Below, one piece after another: positions 24,663 through 29,586 of a DNA stretch of 29,586 nt. This stretch comes from Maribacter sp. (GTDB lineage Bacteria > Bacteroidota > Bacteroidia > Flavobacteriales > Flavobacteriaceae): positions 1 through 29,586 of the forward strand of contig JAHHKH010000322.1 in assembly GCA_018679695.1 (NCBI GenBank), written 5' to 3'. Position 1 is the first letter of the stretch, and each line of letters starts with the position of its first letter. The position numbers and the translations under genes were made by a program. The notes under the pieces were generated by a model. That model did no database searches. It saw only the letters and a program-made list of their open reading frames with translations, and had not been told where the DNA came from.

Positions 24663-25784
24663 TTATCTATCAATATCAGGAATTACAAGATCCAGTGTGG
24701 CCATTGTTGCCACCAAATCCCCTATTTTGCCACCTACGGCTATATGGTTCAATAGCGACAAATTAGAAAATCCTGGGGAGCGGAATTTCAATCGATATGG
24801 GTTTTTTGTTCCTGTACTTATGATATAAACCCCAAGTTCCCCCCTTGCGGTTTCAACTCTTTGGTAATACTCCCCTTTGGGCAATTTAATGACCGCATTG
24901 GTTGCTACCCGATATTCCCCTTCGGGAATATTATCTATCAATTGTTCTATAATCGATAAAGATTCCCACATTTCCTGGATTCGAACTAGGTACCGGGCAA
25001 ATGTATCCCCTTCGGTTTTTAGGGCCTCATTGAATGTGACCTTATCCAAAGCACTGTAAGGATGGTGCTTTCTAACATCGCAGGAGTACCCTGAAGCCCT
25101 GCCCACAGGACCAGAAGCACCAAATGAAATAGCATCTTCCTTGGATAAAATCCCTACCCCTTTGGTTCTTTTATGGAAAATAACATTACCAGTTAAGAGT
25201 CGGTCATATTCCGGAAGTTTTGTCTTGAAATGGACAATAAAATCCTTTACACGTTTAATGAAGTTGGGATGAATGTCAAACATCAATCCACCTGGCACAT
25301 TGTAATTCATTGTCAACCGGGCGCCACAGGTCTCCTCGAAAATATCGTTGATCAGTTCCCTATCCCTAAAGCCATAAAAATAAGTGGTTAGCGCACCTAC
25401 ATCCATACCCATGACCCCCCACCATAAACAATGGGAAGAAATCCGGGTCAATTCCCCGATAATGGTACGAATGACTTTTACACGTTCTGGAACCTCAAGC
25501 TGAAGTGCATTTTCTACGGCGAGGCATACCGCTTCATTATTGATATTCGAGGATAGATAGTCCATTCGATCCGTAAGGTGGACAATCTGCTGATAACTAT
25601 CCCTTTCGCACATTTTTTCAATGGAGCGATGAATATACCCCAAGTCTGGCTCAACTTTTTTGATAATCTCACCATCAATGGTCAACAAAAGACGCAGAAC
25701 ACCATGGGTCGCAGGGTGCTGAGGTCCCATATTAATGAAATATTCCTCAGATTTAAAGTTGGTCTCTACCGTCTTTGTTTCCAT
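24663..25784 (-). CDS. nuoD: NADH-quinone oxidoreductase subunit D (49 kDa)
   Basis: 373 aa, homologous to the large subunit of [NiFe]-hydrogenases, providing the quinone-reduction cavity with NuoB. INMGPQHPATHGVLRL at the N terminus holds the quinone-binding histidine loop. LGYIHRSIEKMCE and the DRMDYLSS segment follow, and the C terminus SLLNHIAVGGKIGDLVATMATLDLVIPDIDR is canonical. It is separate from nuoC, as in Paracoccus and Thermus, and not fused as in E. coli. It is unusual that it is preceded by a diheme cytochrome c gene, with a 73 nt gap that is longer than any other in this operon; no -7 box is visible there. Confidence 0.95.
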   Translation of the reverse strand: METKTVETNFKSEEYFINMGPQHPATHGVLRLLLTIDGEIIKKVEPDLGYIHRSIEKMCERDSYQQIVHLTDRMDYLSSNINNEAVCLAVENALQLEVPERVKVIRTIIGELTRISSHCLWWGVMGMDVGALTTYFYGFRDRELINDIFEETCGARLTMNYNVPGGLMFDIHPNFIKRVKDFIVHFKTKLPEYDRLLTGNVIFHKRTKGVGILSKEDAISFGASGPVGRASGYSCDVRKHHPYSALDKVTFNEALKTEGDTFARYLVRIQEMWESLSIIEQLIDNIPEGEYRVATNAVIKLPKGEYYQRVETARGELGVYIISTGTKNPYRLKFRSPGFSNLSLLNHIAVGGKIGDLVATMATLDLVIPDIDR

Positions 25785-25857
25785 AATTCACATTTCACGG
25801 ATGCATAGTTGCCTTTATAGATTTTTAACCTTGCTTCCGGATTTTATTGTTTTATAG

Positions 25858-27354
25858 CTATAAGCACATCATATAGGCAGTCAATGCTTCTTTTTCGTCT
25901 TTTGTCAAATCCAATTCCAATACCAAATTGAAAAACTCCACGGTATCATCCAATGTTGGGAGTCTGTCATCATGTAAGTAAGGAGGCGAGTCTTTTATCC
26001 CTCTAAGGGGGAATGTTTTTATAGGACCCTCAGGTCTCCCTTTGTAAAACCGTTCTACCTTTAAATCGTGCATATAGTCATCTACAAAAGCAGGTCCGTA
26101 ATGGCATTTTACACATTGTGCTTTTCCGTTGAATAATTTTTCCCCATATAATTCTTGTTTCGAAGCTTTTTCAGGAATCAGATTTCCCATAGGCCCCAAT
26201 TTGGGTGCAGGTGGAAAATCGAGCATGGCATTAAAATCACCCATTCTATTAGCCACTGATTTTTGATGTGCCCTAGGTCCTATATGTTGCATCATTCCGG
26301 GATCACCGTCAAAGTACTCCTCTATTTCAGCAAAGTGATCCATACTACGAATTGAGCGCTTGGAAGACAATTGCATTAAATTGTAATTACCACGCATTGA
26401 TGGAGTGCCGACACGGAGCCTTGCCATATTTGGCCGACTATCTGGAGACAATTCAAATGCACCATTGGTATGCCCGTTAACATGGCATGAAAAACAGGCA
26501 ACACCAGCGCTTGGTTCTTTGGTCACTCTATGCGGGGTATGGTTAAACCATGTGGTTGGCGTTGGACGCAACAGTTCCTTTAAGCCCTCCATTTGTTCGG
26601 GAGTTAACAAGCCGTTGAATATTTCGTAATGATTGCCTAAGGTTATCTCCCTTCCTTTTGTTACATCGCCCAATTCTTTATGCGTGGTGAGGAACATTGG
26701 TGGCGGAAACTCTGGTAGATATTCATCGGGATAGTCATGGTCAAGATCTATTCTGAGATGTTCAGGGTGGGCCAGGTTCCAACTATCAGGAAAGACCATA
26801 TGTGCCGTTGAGGCCAAAGGGTGTGCCAATGGCTTAAAGGGAAACAGGTCTTTTTGTTTTATTTCTTCCGGAGACATTTTGGCCAATTCCTCATAAGAAG
26901 CAACACCTTCAGACAGTCTGGAAATAGGGCCTTTCATAATCGGTTTTCTTCCACCGGACATATATTTCCCCTTATAAGATTTGCCATTGAAATCGTATCG
27001 GGAAGCCATATACGCCCTAATATCTTTCATCAACTGGGGTTTTTGCTTATTGTGGAAGGCCAACCATTCATTCCATTCCATGGGCAGATTGGCGTCCATG
27101 AAAGAACTTTTCCCTTTACCGGCGTAGTTCCAAAGATCAAAGGGCGTTCTTTCCCCTTTTTTGATCTTGGGAAAAGGTTTTAAGGAATCGACATGACCCG
27201 AACCAAGGCCATAATCGGGTTCAACATAATCTTTAACGACAGCCCCTGGTGATTGTAATAGATGTAATCCTAAATCTTGTGCAACCTGAAATCCAAATAC
27301 AAATAATAGAGCACATCCTATAATAAGGGAACTTACGACATACTTTTTTTTCAT
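25858..27354 (-). CDS. Diheme c-type cytochrome, MauG/CcpA-like, inside the complex I operon
   Basis: 498 aa. The N terminus has a hydrophobic segment (about 7-25) that would export the protein and perhaps anchor it; an IIGC sequence at 11-14 resembles a lipobox, but hydrophobic residues continue beyond it. Two heme c sites are seen: C287-F-S-C290-H291 and C414-V-K-C417-H418. The C-terminal region, including FPLRGIKDSPPYLHDDRLPTLDDTVEFF, has the PPYxHD...TL..xV pattern of the diheme cytochrome c peroxidase/MauG superfamily. The first ~280 residues have no domain I recognise. It should act in the periplasm, on the opposite face of the membrane from NuoB-C-D. It lies between nuoC (34 nt) and nuoD (73 nt), all on one strand. 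Whether it reduces peroxide, carries electrons or modifies a protein cannot be told. Confidence 0.88.
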   Translation of the reverse strand: MKKKYVVSSLIIGCALLFVFGFQVAQDLGLHLLQSPGAVVKDYVEPDYGLGSGHVDSLKPFPKIKKGERTPFDLWNYAGKGKSSFMDANLPMEWNEWLAFHNKQKPQLMKDIRAYMASRYDFNGKSYKGKYMSGGRKPIMKGPISRLSEGVASYEELAKMSPEEIKQKDLFPFKPLAHPLASTAHMVFPDSWNLAHPEHLRIDLDHDYPDEYLPEFPPPMFLTTHKELGDVTKGREITLGNHYEIFNGLLTPEQMEGLKELLRPTPTTWFNHTPHRVTKEPSAGVACFSCHVNGHTNGAFELSPDSRPNMARLRVGTPSMRGNYNLMQLSSKRSIRSMDHFAEIEEYFDGDPGMMQHIGPRAHQKSVANRMGDFNAMLDFPPAPKLGPMGNLIPEKASKQELYGEKLFNGKAQCVKCHYGPAFVDDYMHDLKVERFYKGRPEGPIKTFPLRGIKDSPPYLHDDRLPTLDDTVEFFNLVLELDLTKDEKEALTAYMMCL

Positions 27355-27388
27355 TTTAATTAAATCTTTGGGTTAGTATAATTGTAAT

Positions 27389-27982
27389 CTATTTGATGAC
27401 CATATTAATTTCGTCTACATAATCCTTTCGTAGAGGGAATCCTTCCCACTCATCAGTCAGGAACAGTCTCTTTAAATTCGGGTGATTATTGAATTTTATT
27501 CCAAAAAAATCATAGACCTCACGTTCATGGAATTCCGCGGTCTTCCAAATATCGCATACAGAATCGAATGTTGGATATTCCCTATCAGGGGTTTTAACCT
27601 TAACTACGAGGCTATGTCTATGGGTAGTGGATTCTAAATGATATACTACCCCCAAGTCCGTACCCCAATCAACCCCGGTTAAACAAAAAAGATAATCTAG
27701 ATTGGTTTCTATGTTATTTCTTAATTGTGACATGAGTGAATGAAGCTGTTCCTGTTGGACCATGATGTTCAAGAATTGCGAACCTTCTTCACTAAACTCC
27801 AAAAGACTTGGATCAATCTTTTCCTCAAGAACGGTATCTTCTTCCGAGCCTTCTTCAGTTTCTACCACTTTAGGGGCATCTGATTCCTTTTCCATGGCCG
27901 GAATTGGAAACCAGCTACCGATTAGCTCTTGTAATTCTTGGTTGGTCATAATATCTTTATCTAAATCATCAAAGTCCTTCAT
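27389..27982 (-). CDS. nuoC: NADH-quinone oxidoreductase subunit C (30 kDa)
   Basis: 197 aa peripheral subunit next to NuoD and NuoI. The conserved core is YLFCLTGVDWG, then AEFHEREVYDFFGIKFNNHPNLKRLFLTDEWEGFPLRKDY, the latter shown here as the family signature region near the C terminus. An N-terminal acidic stretch (about residues 25-65, many Glu) precedes the core and is longer than in E. coli-type proteins. Start choice: the ATG at 27982 has AAGGA 4 nt upstream, while the first in-frame codon at 27994 is TTG. The start lies within the end of nuoB (14 nt overlap), implying coupled translation. An internal ATG at 27949 would remove the first 11 residues. Confidence 0.92.
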   Translation of the reverse strand: MKDFDDLDKDIMTNQELQELIGSWFPIPAMEKESDAPKVVETEEGSEEDTVLEEKIDPSLLEFSEEGSQFLNIMVQQEQLHSLMSQLRNNIETNLDYLFCLTGVDWGTDLGVVYHLESTTHRHSLVVKVKTPDREYPTFDSVCDIWKTAEFHEREVYDFFGIKFNNHPNLKRLFLTDEWEGFPLRKDYVDEINMVIK

Positions 27983-28526
27983 CGAATCCTTCAATAGGAT
28001 TCTTTTTATGCTTCATACTTTCCGTTCGTATCTTATCCTGTAACATAAGCATTCCTTCCAATAATGCTTCAGGACGAGGAGGACATCCAGGCACATAGAC
28101 ATCCACAGGGATTACGTGATCCGCCCCTTTTACCACTGAATAGGTATTATAGAAAAAAGGCCCTCCTGATATGGCACATGCCCCCATGGCAATTACATAC
28201 CTGGGTTCTGCCATTTGATCATACAAGCGGCGTAATACAGGTGCCATTTTGTTTACAATGGTTCCAGCGATGATAATCAAGTCGGCTTGTCTGGGGGAAG
28301 GTCTTGCCACTTCAAAGCCAAATCGTGAATAATCATGCCTTGCCGCTCCTGTCTGCATCATTTCAATGGCGCAGCAGCTAGTTCCAAAATATAAAGACCA
28401 TAGTGAATTTGAGCGTCCCCAATTGATTATTTTGTCCAAGGAGGTAACAATAACATTGGCACCATTCCCTGCCGGGATTACCTTACCGGGGAAATCTTCT
28501 GGTATATCTGGTTTGTCTATTCCCAT
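27969..28526 (-). CDS. nuoB: NADH-quinone oxidoreductase subunit B (PSST, cluster N2)
   Basis: 185 aa. Carries the terminal [4Fe-4S] cluster N2 that reduces quinone. Ligands are the tandem C51-C52 in GTSCCAIEMM, C117 in MGACAISGGPF, and C148 in VPGCPPRPEALLEG, all present. The ATG at 28526 is preferred because AAGGAG stands 7 nt upstream of it; another ATG at 28547 would add seven residues and cannot be excluded. The start overlaps the last codons of nuoA by 10 nt, and the stop overlaps nuoC by 14 nt. Confidence 0.95.
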   Translation of the reverse strand: MGIDKPDIPEDFPGKVIPAGNGANVIVTSLDKIINWGRSNSLWSLYFGTSCCAIEMMQTGAARHDYSRFGFEVARPSPRQADLIIIAGTIVNKMAPVLRRLYDQMAEPRYVIAMGACAISGGPFFYNTYSVVKGADHVIPVDVYVPGCPPRPEALLEGMLMLQDKIRTESMKHKKNPIEGFDEGL

Positions 28527-28867
28527 TTCAATGCTCCTTTCTTCCATGCATAAATTAATCCCAATCCTAGAATTATTAGAAAGATTAGGACTTCGATAAA
28601 GGCAATCGCCCCAAAATCTTTAAAAACTACCGCCCAGGGTATCAAAAAAGCCACTTCCACATCAAAAATCAGAAACAAGATGGCAAATAAATAATAACCG
28701 ACCTTGAACTGTACCCAAGTAGGTCCAATGGTCTTCATACCACTTTCATAAGGCTCTCTCTTTGCAGGACTATCCGATTTGTGGGAGATCAGATTTGACA
28801 AAAAATTAGCTCCTGCCACTAGAACGATTCCGGCAATGAGAAATACAATAATTGCTTCTGATCCCAT
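28517..28867 (-). CDS. nuoA: NADH-quinone oxidoreductase subunit A
   Basis: 116 aa, three membrane helices. The long loop after the first helix has the signature KREPYESGMKTIGPTW, and the second helix region FLIFDVEVAFLIPWAV contains the conserved Asp/Glu pair of the E-channel entrance. It is the first nuo gene and begins 7 nt after the stop of the 2-oxoacid:ferredoxin oxidoreductase beta gene. With such spacing the two must share a transcript. The C terminus overlaps the nuoB start. Confidence 0.95.
   Translation of the reverse strand: MGSEAIIVFLIAGIVLVAGANFLSNLISHKSDSPAKREPYESGMKTIGPTWVQFKVGYYLFAILFLIFDVEVAFLIPWAVVFKDFGAIAFIEVLIFLIILGLGLIYAWKKGALKWE
28534..28539 (-). promoter_or_regulatory. 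Shine-Dalgarno element favouring the inner nuoB start
   Basis: Minus-strand AAGGAG, 7 nt before the ATG at 28526, within the 3' end of nuoA. Strong SD sites are uncommon in Bacteroidota, so it helps to choose this start over 28547. Confidence 0.45.
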
Positions 28868-28874
28868 ATATTAA

Positions 28875-29586
28875 TTAAAATACATTATAAATGTCACCGG
28901 AAAAGAACAAATCGTCGGTTTTAGAAAATTGAGAATCCGCTTTCACCTGCGCGGTAAGTGCATCTTCTCTTTCCTCCAGCGTAACATCGTCAAAACTTCT
29001 TATGATACCTGTGACCATAGGATATTCCAAGCGCACCAACATTTGATGCAAAGTAGGATCTTCTAACTTGGCGTTGTGTACCAGCAAATCTTCCTGTGTA
29101 ATTCCATTTTCGCCCAAGGTGACCACTTCGAGCTTAAGCCCTTTAAGGATCAAACCTTTGTCCTTTTCTTTCCCGAATACCATAGGTTTGCCATGTTCGA
29201 CGAAAAGCTGGCGGTCTTCCCGAACGGCTTTGTCGGTATATTTGGCAAAAGCCCCGTCATTGAAAATCGGGCAATTTTGCATGACTTCTATCAAAGAGGT
29301 ACCCTTGAATTTTTCTGCACCTATGAATAACTGGGTCATTTCTTTAGGGGTATTCCCGGAAATTCTTGCAAAAAAACGTGCCTGTGCCCCTATGGCCAAC
29401 TCACCTGCGGAAAATGGGGGTTGTGTATTACCATAGGGCGATGATTTTGTTTTTTGACCAACCAAAGAGGTAGGTGAAAACTGCCCTTTGGTCAATCCAT
29501 AAATTTCATTGTTGAACAATACGATGTTCAAGTCCAGGTTTCTGCGTAATACATGGATAAAATGATTGCCACCGATAGCCATGGAG
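28875..29586 (-). CDS. korB: 2-oxoacid:ferredoxin oxidoreductase, beta subunit (partial, 5' end outside window)
   Basis: The C-terminal ~236 residues are visible; the upstream part, with the catalytic GDGD thiamine-diphosphate site, is cut by the window edge. What remains is typical of the beta subunit: MAIGGNHFIHVLRRNLDLNIVLFNNEIYGLTKGQ is the TPP/Mg-binding region with its NNxxYGLTKGQ motif, then SPYGNTQPPFS, and later EVMQNCPIFND. Together with an alpha subunit (expected just upstream) it oxidises 2-oxoglutarate, or another 2-oxoacid, with CoA to the acyl-CoA and CO2, reducing ferredoxin. The first residue before MAIGG is Ser, so the coding frame continues off the window. It is the promoter-proximal neighbour of nuoA, 7 nt apart. 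Specificity for 2-oxoglutarate is likely from family resemblance but not proven. Confidence 0.9.
   Translation of the reverse strand, partial: SMAIGGNHFIHVLRRNLDLNIVLFNNEIYGLTKGQFSPTSLVGQKTKSSPYGNTQPPFSAGELAIGAQARFFARISGNTPKEMTQLFIGAEKFKGTSLIEVMQNCPIFNDGAFAKYTDKAVREDRQLFVEHGKPMVFGKEKDKGLILKGLKLEVVTLGENGITQEDLLVHNAKLEDPTLHQMLVRLEYPMVTGIIRSFDDVTLEEREDALTAQVKADSQFSKTDDLFFSGDIYNVF

Noticed and set aside
25785..25857. Promoter for nuoD in the 73 nt gap after the diheme cytochrome gene
   Set aside because: No TAnnTTTG match on the minus strand in this gap.

Overview
The window looks like chromosome from a marine-type Flavobacteriaceae (Bacteroidota). The grounds are an AT-rich composition, promoter -7 boxes of the Bacteroidota form TAnnTTTG in front of several genes, two proteins ending in a type IX secretion (T9SS) sorting domain, a Bacteroidota-type Mrp without the usual CXXC, and a complex I operon of the kind seen in this phylum. 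I see no insertion sequence, phage gene, CRISPR array, tRNA or rRNA. No gene-free stretch exceeds 300 bases; the longest are 3586-3825 and 16839-17067, which hold promoter candidates only.

Layout. Positions 1-332 (-) are the start of an extended SDR/NAD epimerase cut by the window edge. It diverges from tyrS (437-1732, +). A LuxE-like acyl-activating enzyme (1741-2721, -) converges on tyrS, followed by two tandem miniature T9SS proteins (2779-3585, -). Divergent from these is a plus-strand cluster: OmpR-type response regulator, histidine kinase, trmB, a LysE-family transporter and an alkyltransferase-like protein (3826-7263). A second unit has its own promoter and encodes Mrp and a NifU-domain protein (7369-8750) for Fe-S cluster work.

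On the minus strand 8792-13182 an ABC exporter, a divergent CE4 deacetylase and a GH9 glycoside hydrolase form a probable three-gene operon. A penicillin-acylase-family lipoprotein (13338-15509, +) faces a conserved secreted protein of unknown role (15512-16168, -), and a mono-heme cytochrome c lipoprotein follows (16362-16838, -).

The right half (17068-29586, all -) is one long respiratory operon. In transcription order it reads: 2-oxoacid:ferredoxin oxidoreductase beta subunit (partial), nuoA, nuoB, nuoC, a diheme MauG/CcpA-like cytochrome c, nuoD, nuoH, nuoI, nuoJ, nuoK, nuoL, nuoM, nuoN and a small unknown gene. The NADH-oxidising module nuoEFG is absent: nuoD is followed after 4 nt by nuoH. 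This is an 11-subunit complex I directly behind a ferredoxin-reducing enzyme, which suggests that reduced ferredoxin from 2-oxoacid oxidation feeds the quinone-reducing proton pump. The diheme cytochrome embedded between nuoC and nuoD, and the small gene at the operon end, are the most unusual parts of the window.
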